Of a stretch of 64,000 bases of DNA, positions 52,738 to 62,222 are shown in pieces. Made by a program: the position numbers and the translations under genes. Each line of letters begins with the position of its first letter. Within the stretch, counting starts at the first letter, position 1. The stretch is from Clostridia bacterium (lineage in GTDB: Bacteria; Bacillota; Clostridia; Lachnospirales; Cellulosilyticaceae). The notes under the pieces are model-generated. The model did not search any database. It saw only the letters and a program-made list of their open reading frames with translations, and was not told the origin of the DNA. The stretch lies in the NCBI GenBank assembly GCA_029239755.1, contig JARBUI010000009.1, positions 1 to 64,000 of the forward strand, in the 5' to 3' direction.

Positions 52738-54531
52738 ATGAGACGTTTAAAAGAAATGTTAATAAGCAGAGTTAAAGGAATATCTGTGGCGGGGATGCGT
52801 TTTCCAATCACAGTTGTGAGTTTATTGGCTGCCGCTGCGGTTATTTTTAGGCTGATCGCCACAAGCGAGCCCCCATCTGTGATGCTTCAAAAGCTGATGT
52901 TTACATTTGTAGTAGGTGCAGCTTTAGGTATGACTACGCAGTTTGCAGTTGAAAGATTTGAGAAGCTTTTTGAGAAACGAATGCTGGTCTATGGAGCAGC
53001 AGTACTGGTTCTAGCAGGTTATTTTTTGATTTTACTGCCTGCACCTGAGATTAGTGCGGAGATTACGGTGAGAAGTTTGGTGACAGTATTTGCATTAATT
53101 TGCATGATACTATGGATACCTTCCTACAAGTCGGAAGCTAATTTTAACACGACTACACTCGTTCATTTTAAATCTTTTTTTACTTCACTGCTTTATTCAG
53201 GAGTAATCTCTGTAGGTATTGTAGCTATTATTGCAACTATTAATACTTTGCTTTTTAGGGTTAATGATGATACTTATGCCTATACTATGACGGTGATATG
53301 GGTAATCTTTGCGCCTATTTATTATTTATCACTCATCCCTAGATTTAATCCAAAATCTGAGGCGGATGAAAGTATGATCGTGCGTGCAAGCCTTTATCCA
53401 AAATTCCTTGATATTCTTATCTCGAACATCGCCATTCCACTCGTTAGTGCCTATACTTTGGTATTAACACTTTATTTTTTGAAAATACTTTTTACATTGA
53501 CGTGGCCGTCAGGACAGGTCGGGCCTATGGTACTTGTTTACTCTATAGCGGGACTTGTAGTTTTTATCCTATCTAGTTTGCTGGAAAATAAGTGGGCTTT
53601 ATTCTACCGTAGGATATTCCCTAAAATCCTTATTCCGATTGTGATCATGCAGCTTATCTCAGCAGGTATTCGCTTGAACACTTATGGGGTCACAGAATCA
53701 AGATACTATGTCATTCTATTTGGAATCTTTTCAGTCATAGCCGGGCTCATATTAAGTTTTAGTAAAGTTTTAAAAAACGAACGTATTGCACTCCTCGCGG
53801 CTGCATTTTCAATCCTTTCAATCATTCCTCCAATTGATGCTTTTACTGTCTCACGCTATAGTCAAATTAGCAGGATTGAATCTATTCTTGGAAAAGAAGG
53901 TATGCTGGCTGATGGCATAGTTGTGAAAAAGGAAGATGCATCGGAATCTACAAAGATTGAGACAACTAATATTTTATACTATCTTGAAAGAAGCAGTTCG
54001 CTTAAGTATATTAGCTGGCTGCCAGAGGATTTTGAAGTTTATAATGATTTTGAATCAGTATTTGGATTTGAACCTACCTACCCAGCCCATTCAGAAGGAG
54101 ACAGGCAGTATTTTAATGTTTTACTAAATACAGAGAAGCCCTTGGGAGTCGAAGGATATGATGTGCTTCTTAGTACTTTTGCAGGAAGGCATATGAGCGA
54201 AAAAGAGCTGACAGATAGGGATTTCGAGCTTGGCGGCAAGGCTTATCAGTTGAAGGCAGACAAGATTTCTCAGGATGAAGTATACGTTTCTATCTTGGAC
54301 TCAGAGGGGACTGAACTTGTTGGAACGGGGCTCTATGAATTTGCTGAGAAGCTTATTGGAGAAGAGACTGTTATGAAAGAGGCGCTGCCACCAGAAGAGA
54401 TGACTTTTGATGTCTCTAAAGATGGCTATAAACTGAGGATTATATTCCAGAATATTAATTATACATCCGGCAGCGATGCTGATGCGGGCACTGATTATGG
54501 GATGTATGTTTTATTTGCAGTACCTAGATAA
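52738..54531 (+). CDS. DUF4153 family membrane protein
   Basis: A 597-aa protein. Residues 1-370 hold about ten to eleven membrane helices with the IRFNPK-like and SKVLKNERIALLAA segments typical of DUF4153, followed by a soluble C-terminal region of about 200 residues. The function of the family is not known. AGAGGTGAAAGG precedes the ATG. It is a single-gene unit ending in a strong terminator. Confidence 0.8.
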   Translation: MRRLKEMLISRVKGISVAGMRFPITVVSLLAAAAVIFRLIATSEPPSVMLQKLMFTFVVGAALGMTTQFAVERFEKLFEKRMLVYGAAVLVLAGYFLILLPAPEISAEITVRSLVTVFALICMILWIPSYKSEANFNTTTLVHFKSFFTSLLYSGVISVGIVAIIATINTLLFRVNDDTYAYTMTVIWVIFAPIYYLSLIPRFNPKSEADESMIVRASLYPKFLDILISNIAIPLVSAYTLVLTLYFLKILFTLTWPSGQVGPMVLVYSIAGLVVFILSSLLENKWALFYRRIFPKILIPIVIMQLISAGIRLNTYGVTESRYYVILFGIFSVIAGLILSFSKVLKNERIALLAAAFSILSIIPPIDAFTVSRYSQISRIESILGKEGMLADGIVVKKEDASESTKIETTNILYYLERSSSLKYISWLPEDFEVYNDFESVFGFEPTYPAHSEGDRQYFNVLLNTEKPLGVEGYDVLLSTFAGRHMSEKELTDRDFELGGKAYQLKADKISQDEVYVSILDSEGTELVGTGLYEFAEKLIGEETVMKEALPPEEMTFDVSKDGYKLRIIFQNINYTSGSDADAGTDYGMYVLFAVPR

Positions 54532-54560
54532 AAATAGTATTTTAATTATATAGCAGACAT

Positions 54561-54600
54561 AAACGCAGAGCATTCGAAAGGATAATGCTCTGCGTTTTTT
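54561..54600 (+). terminator. perfect 14-bp terminator
   Basis: AAACGCAGAGCATT (54561-54574) pairs with 54584-54597 and is followed by a continuous T run. Confidence 0.92.
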
Positions 54601-54740
54601 AAGTAGACTTCGGCATACCTATAGGAATCCTTCCTTTATTTTTAGTATGCACATCTCTTAACCAAAATATAAAGAAAATAGTAGTTGATAAGGGCTGAAG
54701 GATTAATATAATCTTATTAAAAAAGAGCTTTAGAGGTACC

Positions 54741-54755
54741 TTCAAATTATTTGAA
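54741..54755. promoter_or_regulatory. 7-1-7 palindrome upstream of DUF438 gene
   Basis: TTCAAAT-T-ATTTGAA is a perfect palindrome about 50 bases before the ATG. TAAAAT follows ten bases later (54764-54769). The symmetrical site at the likely -35 region suggests a dimeric repressor; the protein is unknown. Confidence 0.45.
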
Positions 54756-54804
54756 TAGATGTTAAAATGAGTGTAGGATGATGAGAGAAGGGAAGGAGAA
54801 ATAA

Positions 54805-56001
54805 ATGGAACGTGATAAAGACAGCGTATTAAGACTGATAGATTATGTTAAAGGTCTCCAAGACCCTGCAAAGGGTAAGACTCTTTATGAGAAGTATAAG
54901 GAAGATATTGAAAATGTAGTGCCGCAAGAAGTCTTTGAAGTTTTTTATGCGCTTTTGCAAGAGGGAAAAGAGCCCAGCGAGATCCTGATTGTTCTTGATA
55001 AAGTGATCAATGTCTTTTACAAGCCCCTAATGGCTTATGGGTGGACAGTGTCTGGGCATAATCAGTTTCTAAAGGACTTGATGCTGGAAAATAAAGCCTT
55101 GGTTGAACGGACCAACCAAATGCGAGAAGTGCTTAAGGAAAAACCTTTAAACGTCAAAAAAGAAAAGTTAGCCCCTAAAATAGAGGAGCTGCAGCTTTTT
55201 AATGATCACTACTTAAAGAAAGAGAATATCCTTTTTCCCTATTTAGAGAGAAAGATGGATAAGTTTGAAGGGCTTTCTATTATGTGGGCACTTCATGATG
55301 AGATTAGAAGGCAGATTAAAGAAATGATACAGCTGCTTAGAAGTGAAGAGAGCAATGAGATGCAGATTAATACGGGTATTGGCAAGTTGTTTTTTGCCGT
55401 ACTTGGCTTAGTTAAAAAAGAAGAGTTGATTTTATTTCCGGCAGCAAGTGAAATACTGGACGATCAAGAATGGGATGAAATGTATAAGCAAAGTCTCGAA
55501 TATCATTTTCCTTTTATAGAAAAAAAGGCAGCAGAAGCTGATCAGGGGAAACCTGCAAAGTCTGAGGCAACTTTTGAAAGGTTCAATGAAGGGGATCACT
55601 TCAAAACTGAAACCGGGGTGCTTAGTTTTGAACAAGCTATAATGATTTTCAATGCACTTCCTGTAGATCTATCTTTTGTGGATGAAAACAATAAGGTGAA
55701 GTTTTTCACGCGGCCAAAAGATCGGATTTTTCCGCGCTCACCAGCCATTATAGGCAGGGATGTCAAAAACTGCCACCCGCCAGACAGTGTACATGTGGTG
55801 AATAAGATTATCGAGAGCTTCCGATCAGGAGCGAAAGATACAGCCTCATTTTGGATTAAACTAAAAGGCAAAACAATATTGATCCAGTATTTTGCGCTGA
55901 GAGATGCAGGAGGCTGTTATAAAGGCACCTTAGAAGTTAGCCAGGATATTACTGAAATACAACGCTTAGAAGGAGAAAAAAGGTTGCTGGATTGGGAATG
56001 A
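54805..56001 (+). CDS. DUF438 / hemerythrin / PAS domain protein
   Basis: A 398-aa cytoplasmic protein. An N-terminal DUF438 region at about 5-75 (ILIVLDKVINVFYKPLMAYG) is followed by a hemerythrin-like bundle at about 95-235, with His/Glu spread as NDHYLKKENILFPYLE, ALHDEIR and KKEELILFP, which could bind a di-iron centre. A PAS domain at about 275-385 has DLSFVDENNKVKFFT and GTLEVSQDITEIQ. Proteins of this build are thought to sense oxygen, NO or redox state. AAGGAGAAAT precedes the ATG. It is followed by a DUF2200 gene 42 bases on. Confidence 0.85.
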   Translation: MERDKDSVLRLIDYVKGLQDPAKGKTLYEKYKEDIENVVPQEVFEVFYALLQEGKEPSEILIVLDKVINVFYKPLMAYGWTVSGHNQFLKDLMLENKALVERTNQMREVLKEKPLNVKKEKLAPKIEELQLFNDHYLKKENILFPYLERKMDKFEGLSIMWALHDEIRRQIKEMIQLLRSEESNEMQINTGIGKLFFAVLGLVKKEELILFPAASEILDDQEWDEMYKQSLEYHFPFIEKKAAEADQGKPAKSEATFERFNEGDHFKTETGVLSFEQAIMIFNALPVDLSFVDENNKVKFFTRPKDRIFPRSPAIIGRDVKNCHPPDSVHVVNKIIESFRSGAKDTASFWIKLKGKTILIQYFALRDAGGCYKGTLEVSQDITEIQRLEGEKRLLDWE

Positions 56002-56043
56002 ATTTTGATATACTAAAGAAAACGATATAAGCGAGGATGTATT

Positions 56044-56394
56044 ATGACCAAACATCATATTTATACAATGAGTGTAGCAAATGTCTATCCCCTTTATGTT
56101 ACGAAGGCGGAGAAAAAAGGACGTACGAAAACAGAAGTGGATGAAATTATCTGTTGGCTCACGGGATATAGCCAGGAAGAGTTAGAAGAAGAGCTGGAAA
56201 AGCAGACAGACTTTGAGACCTTCTTTGCGGAAGCTCCAAAGCTGAATCCTTCACGGGCTTTAATCAAAGGTGTGGTCTGCGGTGTCCGAGTGGAAGACAT
56301 CGAAGAACCAACTATGCAGGAAATTCGCTATTTGGATAAGCTGATTGATGAGTTAGCAAAAGGAAAAGCGATGGATAAGATTTTGCGAAAATAA
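56044..56394 (+). CDS. DUF2200 family protein
   Basis: A 116-aa protein with [35 protein letters not shown] and [17 protein letters not shown], the conserved blocks of DUF2200. The function is unknown. Length is normal. GCGAGGATGT precedes ATG 56044, and the gene may be co-transcribed with the DUF438 gene just upstream. Confidence 0.85.
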   Translation: MTKHHIYTMSVANVYPLYVTKAEKKGRTKTEVDEIICWLTGYSQEELEEELEKQTDFETFFAEAPKLNPSRALIKGVVCGVRVEDIEEPTMQEIRYLDKLIDELAKGKAMDKILRK

Positions 56395-56481
56395 TAATTT
56401 TAAAAGGTAGATTGTTTTTCATTTTAAAGCATTATATGATTACTTCAGACATCGATGTACTAAAAAATAGGAGGATAATGA

Positions 56482-57228
56482 GTGGTGATAGATAAAGAAT
56501 ATTATAAAATGATTTTTAAAAGAAAGTCATTTAGAAGATTTAACGACACCCTTAAGCTCTCTCATGATGAATTACGTGATATTGAAGAAAAGGTTAAAGC
56601 TTTAATATCACTTGTAGACACTATAGATGTTAAGTACCGTATTGTGCGAAGAGAAGAAACCACCTGTAAACGAGGGGAGTATTGCTTACTTATTTACAGC
56701 GAAGAAAAAGAGAAATTTTTATTAAATATTGGATATATGTTTGAACAATTGGATTTATATTTAGCGAGTAAAGATATTGGGGTATGTTGGTACGGAATGG
56801 GTAAAACACAAGAGTCAGAATATGAAAACTTGAAATTTGTGATTATGATGGCTTTGGGTAAAGGGCATTCTCATGAGTTTAGAAGAGATTATACAAAATG
56901 CAAGAGAAAAGAAACGCAGGAAATTTGGCATGGCGCCTCAGGATTAGAAATAGTAGCTGAAGTTGTAAAGTATGCTCCAAGTGCATGCAATACACAGCCG
57001 TGGAGGGTTGTTTGTGAAAAAAATAAATTGAAAGTATATAGAACGACAAATATTAAGTCTATTATGCCTAAAGACAAAGTGCCGTTTTATAACTCAATTG
57101 ATATGGGAATATTTCTGTATTTTTTAGAATTGGCGATGTTGTATAACCGTATTTCTTTTCAGAGGTTTCTTTGCCAGGAAGAAGACCAAGCTGAGTTAAT
57201 ACCTATTGCCATATACCATTTAATTTAG
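56482..57228 (+). CDS. nitroreductase-like protein (putative TM nitroreductase family)
   Basis: A 248-aa protein. GTG 56482 lies seven bases after AGGAGG. The N-terminal segment MIFKRKSFRRF fits nitroreductase FMN-binding starts. A second conserved block, VKYAPSACNTQPWRVV (about 168-183), is the hallmark S-x-x-N-x-Q-P-W of FMN nitroreductases, and DMGIFLYFLELA follows. Its two-half arrangement matches the 'putative TM nitroreductase' family better than NfsA or NfsB. Substrate unknown; probably FMN-dependent. Confidence 0.82.
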   Translation: MVIDKEYYKMIFKRKSFRRFNDTLKLSHDELRDIEEKVKALISLVDTIDVKYRIVRREETTCKRGEYCLLIYSEEKEKFLLNIGYMFEQLDLYLASKDIGVCWYGMGKTQESEYENLKFVIMMALGKGHSHEFRRDYTKCKRKETQEIWHGASGLEIVAEVVKYAPSACNTQPWRVVCEKNKLKVYRTTNIKSIMPKDKVPFYNSIDMGIFLYFLELAMLYNRISFQRFLCQEEDQAELIPIAIYHLI

Positions 57229-57342
57229 GGGAAAATATTAACTTAAGTTAATGGGTGTTGCGGCCATATAGTCTATTGCCTTAGTGATAGAGCAATCTCT
57301 TCATCATATACTATATTAAATAGATCTAAGGAGGTCTGCAAA

Positions 57343-58068
57343 TTGAATAACTATGCCAATATGCAGGATACTTATATACTTGATAAAAAAACTGGAGATA
57401 TAAATGGAGACAAAATCCCTGATACAGTTTATCTAGTAGGTGAAAAGAGAGAGAATGCTTTTTATGAGAACATAAAAGTAATAGTACAAGATGGCAGGAC
57501 AAAGCGACGCTATGTAATCCCTCTATATCCGGAGTATAGTATGGCGTATAATCCGTGGCTGTTTCTTGGGAGCTTCACTAAGTCGAATACTAACGAGATC
57601 ATGGTAAGCCTTCCTGTGGGGGGAAGCGGCGCACTAACATATTATTATGTTCTATCATTCCTCAAAAACAAGTCAGAGTATATACTTGGACCTGAGGATT
57701 TTATCGTCCTTACCGAACCTCTAAAAGTTGAAGTTATCTATAGGGATCATTATAAAGTGCTTGTTAAAAGCAGAAAACTTAATCAATCTTATATACTGGA
57801 TATAAGCAGCAGAAAGAGCACTTATGAAGGAACCATTTACGATAAAGACGGCAAACTTATGGAGCCTAGAGAAGGATTTGTAATTTACCAGCCACGCCTA
57901 GATCCTATCAGACTTGACGGTAATGAACCCTATAAGCTGACGGCGCAGCAGGAGATAGCAGGAACATCACGTGCTGATCGGCTAGGGTATATGGTAACAT
58001 ATTGGAAGTACTCCGGTCAAAATAGATGCTGGGTTTTGGATCCGGAGATGTTTTCGGTTATGCTCTAG
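57343..58068 (+). CDS. VCBS/FG-GAP-like repeat protein, unknown
   Basis: A 241-aa protein with a TTG start at 57343 behind AAGGAGGT. The beginning, KTGDINGDKIPDTVYLVGEK, has the D-x-N-G-D-x-x-D-x-V calcium-loop pattern of VCBS or FG-GAP repeats; the rest is beta-rich. No signal peptide is seen, so it is probably cytoplasmic or spore/coat-associated rather than secreted. Similar proteins occur in Firmicutes without known function. It is a single gene with a palindromic hairpin after it. Confidence 0.65.
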   Translation: MNNYANMQDTYILDKKTGDINGDKIPDTVYLVGEKRENAFYENIKVIVQDGRTKRRYVIPLYPEYSMAYNPWLFLGSFTKSNTNEIMVSLPVGGSGALTYYYVLSFLKNKSEYILGPEDFIVLTEPLKVEVIYRDHYKVLVKSRKLNQSYILDISSRKSTYEGTIYDKDGKLMEPREGFVIYQPRLDPIRLDGNEPYKLTAQQEIAGTSRADRLGYMVTYWKYSGQNRCWVLDPEMFSVML

Positions 58069-58134
58069 GTACTCAAGTAGTTAGTTTTACCTGCAGGAGC
58101 TAGATGAAAAACGGATATGAAGGACTAAAAGATT

Positions 58135-58173
58135 AATATTAGAGCGTAGTGCCTGGCACTACGCTCTAATATT
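58135..58173. terminator. 19-bp perfect palindromic hairpin
   Basis: AATATTAGAGCGTAGTGCC (58135-58153) pairs perfectly with 58155-58173 around a single base, effectively a tight-loop hairpin. There is no long T-run, but its place after a gene suggests termination. Confidence 0.65.
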
Positions 58174-58192
58174 TGGGGAGGATTTTTTATTA

Positions 58193-58236
58193 TCACATGG
58201 CTGTCACATGGCTTTCAGATAACTTTCACACTACGG
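58193..58236 (+). promoter_or_regulatory. four 11-bp direct repeats upstream of the FMN/ferredoxin gene
   Basis: Units start at 58193, 58204, 58215 and 58226: TCACATGGCTG, TCACATGGCTT, TCAGATAACTT, TCACACTACGG. Most are preceded by CTK so each reads CTNTCAC/G. Eleven-base spacing is typical of OmpR/PhoB-family regulators, and CTGTCAC resembles a Pho box half. A TATAAA lies 23 bases downstream (58255-58260), fitting activation at the -35 region. Confidence 0.7.
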
Positions 58237-58304
58237 TCGTGTAAATTTCTTTTTTATAAATTAGGATAGTGACTATAAACTATTGCTATTTGAAAGGAAT
58301 AAAC

Positions 58305-59501
58305 ATGATGAATATTAAACCGAATGTAATAAGAATGATACGGTGTATAGTACAAGGTCTTGGCATTCTATTTTTAATTATGGGACTTTTTACAGGTTAT
58401 CCCATAACTAAAGTCCTTTTATTAGGAATCACTTTTGCTATGGGGGCTGTCTTTTGTGGTTGGGTTTGTCCCTTTGGGACGTTACAAGAGTGGCTTGGCA
58501 TGTTAGGAGGTAAATTAGAAATTAAGAAACGTACGATTCCTAAAGAACTAAAACAAGTACTAGTCTGCCTGCGATATGTTTTGCTTATTATTACACTGCT
58601 TATTAGTGCCGATTTTATTTTTAGTTTGCTAAGTCTGAACCCTCGCAGTAACTTGGCATTGTTTCTTTTAGGGAATAGCCTGACAGCTGCAGGGTGGATT
58701 GTTATTTGCATATTTACGCTAACCTCTCTTATTTATAAAAGGCCATTTTGCAACTATCTATGCATTGAAGGGGCAAAATATGGCTGCATAAGTGCACTTA
58801 GGCCTATCACTATCAAAAGAAATGCAAATAACTGTATTAACTGTAACAAATGTAACAAGGTATGCCCTATGCATATAGATGTGGCTTCCCATGAGCAAGT
58901 AAGGTCAATGCAGTGTATCAGTTGTATGGAGTGCGTTTTAACATGTCCTGTCAAGGATACCTTAACTGTAGGACTTATGCCTATTAAAGAAAAAAATAAA
59001 AAAGCGGCGTTTCCGCTCATTGCTATCATTACATTTACAGTAATTGCAGGGATTGTGTATAGCAGCATGCATTACGATAGTGCGGCTGCCGAAAAATCAA
59101 ATATTATTACAGGAGAGGCTGCAGTGGCATATGGAGATGCCAAAGGGATTGCTGATGGGATTTATACGGGAGTTGGTACGGGCTTTAGAGGAGAAATGAC
59201 TGTTCAGGTTACTGTAGAGAATGAACTCATTCGTGCGATTGAGATTACTAAAACTACCGATGATGCTAAGTGGCTGGAGCGGGCATACAGCACAGTAGCT
59301 TCTGAGATTATTTCTTCTCAGGCAGCAGATGTAGAGGCAGTATCCGGAGCGACTTACTCTTCAATGGGAATAAAAGAAGCCGTTGCAAACGCATTAATAA
59401 ATGCAGGCGGAGAACATGTGGAAGCGATTATCAATGATTTGCCTAAAGAAGACAGGCATGGAAAAAGACCTAGAGGAAGACATTTTGATGGTTTAGAATA
59501 A
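58305..59501 (+). CDS. NapH/polyferredoxin-type membrane protein with FMN-binding domain
   Basis: A 398-aa protein from ATG 58305 with AAAGGA seven bases upstream. About five membrane helices carry FCGWVCPFGTLQEW, the signature of NapH/NosR-like proteins. Two [4Fe-4S] motifs, CINCNKCNKVCP and CISCMECVLTCP, follow at about 185-232. After another helix comes an FMN-binding domain with VSGATYSSMGIKEA near 350, whose Thr is the usual site of covalent FMN in RnfG and NqrC-like proteins. It looks like a membrane electron-transfer protein. The stop lies inside the facing terminator. Confidence 0.88.
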   Translation: MMNIKPNVIRMIRCIVQGLGILFLIMGLFTGYPITKVLLLGITFAMGAVFCGWVCPFGTLQEWLGMLGGKLEIKKRTIPKELKQVLVCLRYVLLIITLLISADFIFSLLSLNPRSNLALFLLGNSLTAAGWIVICIFTLTSLIYKRPFCNYLCIEGAKYGCISALRPITIKRNANNCINCNKCNKVCPMHIDVASHEQVRSMQCISCMECVLTCPVKDTLTVGLMPIKEKNKKAAFPLIAIITFTVIAGIVYSSMHYDSAAAEKSNIITGEAAVAYGDAKGIADGIYTGVGTGFRGEMTVQVTVENELIRAIEITKTTDDAKWLERAYSTVASEIISSQAADVEAVSGATYSSMGIKEAVANALINAGGEHVEAIINDLPKEDRHGKRPRGRHFDGLE

Positions 59502-59538
59502 CCCCTTTAGCTTAGAGTGATCTAAGCTAAAGGGGTTT
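59500..59538. terminator. bidirectional terminator
   Basis: AACCCCTTTAGCTTAGA (59500-59516) pairs perfectly with 59521-59537 across a four-base loop. It lies between converging genes. Confidence 0.9.
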
Positions 59539-59557
59539 ACCTTTTCCGGTGATTGTC

Positions 59558-62044
59558 TTACGTATCAGACATCTTTAAACATCCACGGTCTTGTGCAATT
59601 TTAACTGCTGAGATTTTACTGCTTACGCTAAGTTTCTGATAGATGTTTTTAAAATGTGTTTTGACAGTTTCCTCAGAAATAAATAGGCGCATAGCCATTT
59701 CCTTTCTGCTGAGTCCTTCAGCAGCTAGTGACAGAATATCGATTTCACGCTGTGACAGGGAAGCAGGGTGGTAGGATAGCCCTTGAATCATTCGTTCATA
59801 CCTTAGGCAGAGTGTCAGGATAGTGCTTAAGTATTCATCCTCAGGATGCTTTTGAACGATGTACTGAAGCATTGCTATAATGTGTGGTGCGCTTTCTGCA
59901 AAGGGCGTAATAAGCCTGTCAGGGCGAGCCTCGTTTAGTGCGGCTTCAAGGACAGCTGCGCCGGCGCTTGTCCCATGCAAATGACATCTGGCTGCTGCTT
60001 CAAATATCTTGTTATAAATAAGTCCAAGCTGGTTGCTAAACAAAGAGAATCTCTTTTTAAACTCAGTAGTTAAGGTCTCTAGCTTTATGTATTTTTTTGA
60101 TGTCATCACGGCTTTGCCATAGACAATATAAATATAAGAGAGCCCTTGAGAGTAGAAGCTGGCGGATGTCATATCACCGATTTGCAGCCACGATGGAATC
60201 TGTTCAAACTGACAGATACTTGCGAAGATATAGCCGCTGCACAGATCCACCGCCGTGTTGTAGAGTGGTCTGTTAAGTCTTTCGGCATCCCTCTGTAGTT
60301 CTTTTAAGAGTTCCAAAGCTTCAGAGAGTCTGCCTTCTAAGATGCGAAGCCGTATCAGGCAGAATCTTGCGCAGAGAATGATGTAGATCTGTGACATGGT
60401 TTCTGCTTTTTCAATTGTCTCTAAGACGTGCTTTTCTACCTTGTCAAAGGCTCCTGTCTCCAGTGCATATTCTGCAAGGGCCAGAAAACTGCTGCCAGCT
60501 CCACAGCCATTAGAAAACTCGGTGAAATCAGTAGATTTTGCAAGGACATCAGATATTTTCTTTAAACTTCCCATTTCTCTAAAATAGATATAAAGATAGT
60601 GGGGCGAACCAAAGGTAAAAGTATACCCTTGAAGCAGGAGATATGAATGCTGACCGTTCAGAAGCCTGATGATTTCTTGGTTTTGGGTCATCATTTCTGA
60701 AAAATAGTTAAAGTAAGTGAGGATACGGACAATTAAGGTTTCACCTAAAATGCGGTTTCGGTAAGTTTCATCGATGCCATCTTGCTTTTTGTAATACCTC
60801 TCAAGCTCATTAAGCCTCTCCGCCCAACCTAAGATAGGGTTTTGCTTGCCTTGTACGATAGAATGAAAAATATGCAGCAGATAAGCCAGAGGGTACTCAA
60901 ACAGTACTTCGCGCGGTGTACTGTTAAACATAGCATCAACGCCTTCGAATTGAAGCAGTACATTTCGGATATTTTGAGGATTATTTAGATGAGATAGAAT
61001 GCGCTCAGTGAGGCCTGCCTGATTTAAGCAGCTATAGGCTCTCTGGAATTCCTGTTTTTCAAGATACCAGTCACCCAGGCGGGTATAGAATTCGCAGACT
61101 TCTTCGGCAGAGAAATTTTGCTTTAACCTTAAGTAGTCAAGAAGAACGCTGTGTATTTTGTATGTTTTACTTTTTTCATCATAGAAAACAAACCCATTTT
61201 CCCTAGTCAGTTTTTTTAGCAGCGGCTTTGTATTTTTGTTCTTTGTTACACATTTGGCCTGTTCTGCCGTAAAGTCTTCGAGTACCGAGAGCTTAAGCAG
61301 AAAACTCTGCATATCCTTATCATATGGGGCAAACAATGCCTTCTCAACCATTTCCTCTATCATTGTACTCAGGCCCACAGGAATTCCATTTTTAATACCC
61401 AAAAGAATAATATATATGAATGAAATCCATCCGTCCGTATATTCATATATTTTACTTAAATCCTCATCGGTTATACCGGGATGCACCCTTCGGCAGTAAT
61501 CCTGAGTTTCAGAGTATGTGAACTTCAAGTGCTGCCTGGATAGGATGTAGCAAAGGCCCTTTGAGAGCAGCTCTACAAAATCAATATCGGTAGTGTCCCT
61601 GGTAATAAGAAGAATATGTAATCCGTCAAGCTCCTCACGGGCAAGCCGCATAATCAGCTTTTTTAGTGCTGCACTCTTAGTAAACTGGTAATCATCCAGT
61701 ATCATGAAGAAATTTTCTGCGGGGAGTACACCTGAGAAAATCTGCAGCACCTTTTCCATTTGCGGAGCATCAGAAGGAATACCAAGGGACTTTAAGGCAA
61801 ACCCAGCATGTGCATCTTGCCTAACTATTTCATCGGTGAATTTATCCCAGAAAACGGCTTCTGAACCACTTAAGTCAGGAAAGGTAAACCAAAAGGGATT
61901 TATTTTTTCGGCTTCAATAAACTTCTTTACCGCAGTGGTTTTTCCATAGCCCATAGGGGCTTCTAGCAGGGTAAGAGGGTAATTATAAACAGCAGATAGT
62001 ATTTGGTTAATCCGTACTCTTTCTAAATGATCAGCATTTCTCAA
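59558..62044 (-). CDS. MalT-type LuxR-family transcriptional regulator (LAL-like)
   Basis: An 828-aa protein with a TTG start at 62044, five bases after AAGGAGGG. The N-terminal ATPase has Walker A APMGYGKTT (about 29-37) and Walker B-like FFMILDDYQ (about 113). A long TPR-like helical region at about 330-730 follows. The C-terminal LuxR HTH is at about 765-825 (LSQREIDILSLAAEGLSRKE, SEETVKTHFKNIYQKL). Such STAND regulators respond to small inducers. The start region is AT-rich with a 42-bp palindrome about 75 bases upstream. Confidence 0.9.
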   Translation of the reverse strand: MRNADHLERVRINQILSAVYNYPLTLLEAPMGYGKTTAVKKFIEAEKINPFWFTFPDLSGSEAVFWDKFTDEIVRQDAHAGFALKSLGIPSDAPQMEKVLQIFSGVLPAENFFMILDDYQFTKSAALKKLIMRLAREELDGLHILLITRDTTDIDFVELLSKGLCYILSRQHLKFTYSETQDYCRRVHPGITDEDLSKIYEYTDGWISFIYIILLGIKNGIPVGLSTMIEEMVEKALFAPYDKDMQSFLLKLSVLEDFTAEQAKCVTKNKNTKPLLKKLTRENGFVFYDEKSKTYKIHSVLLDYLRLKQNFSAEEVCEFYTRLGDWYLEKQEFQRAYSCLNQAGLTERILSHLNNPQNIRNVLLQFEGVDAMFNSTPREVLFEYPLAYLLHIFHSIVQGKQNPILGWAERLNELERYYKKQDGIDETYRNRILGETLIVRILTYFNYFSEMMTQNQEIIRLLNGQHSYLLLQGYTFTFGSPHYLYIYFREMGSLKKISDVLAKSTDFTEFSNGCGAGSSFLALAEYALETGAFDKVEKHVLETIEKAETMSQIYIILCARFCLIRLRILEGRLSEALELLKELQRDAERLNRPLYNTAVDLCSGYIFASICQFEQIPSWLQIGDMTSASFYSQGLSYIYIVYGKAVMTSKKYIKLETLTTEFKKRFSLFSNQLGLIYNKIFEAAARCHLHGTSAGAAVLEAALNEARPDRLITPFAESAPHIIAMLQYIVQKHPEDEYLSTILTLCLRYERMIQGLSYHPASLSQREIDILSLAAEGLSRKEMAMRLFISEETVKTHFKNIYQKLSVSSKISAVKIAQDRGCLKMSDT

Positions 62045-62118
62045 GTTATCCCTCCTTTTCTACGATTAACTTAATTATATCAGAAGAATATTTGCATGCC
62101 AATCATCGGGAAAAGGCT

Positions 62119-62160
62119 CAAAACATGTGTATCCCCCATATGGGGGATACACATGTTTTG
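62119..62160. promoter_or_regulatory. 42-base perfect palindrome in a divergent promoter region
   Basis: From CAAAACATGTGTATCCCC to GGGGATACACATGTTTTG every base is paired with its complement, centred between 62139 and 62140. It lies between the MalT-type gene and the DUF2442-like gene. It could be an operator, a cruciform-forming site or a terminator-like attenuator shared by both strands. Confidence 0.75.
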
Positions 62161-62222
62161 TAAACTTATTTAAAATAGGAGATAGATAAGTATGTCTTTA
62201 TAAAATGAAAGTTGGTGAAAGT

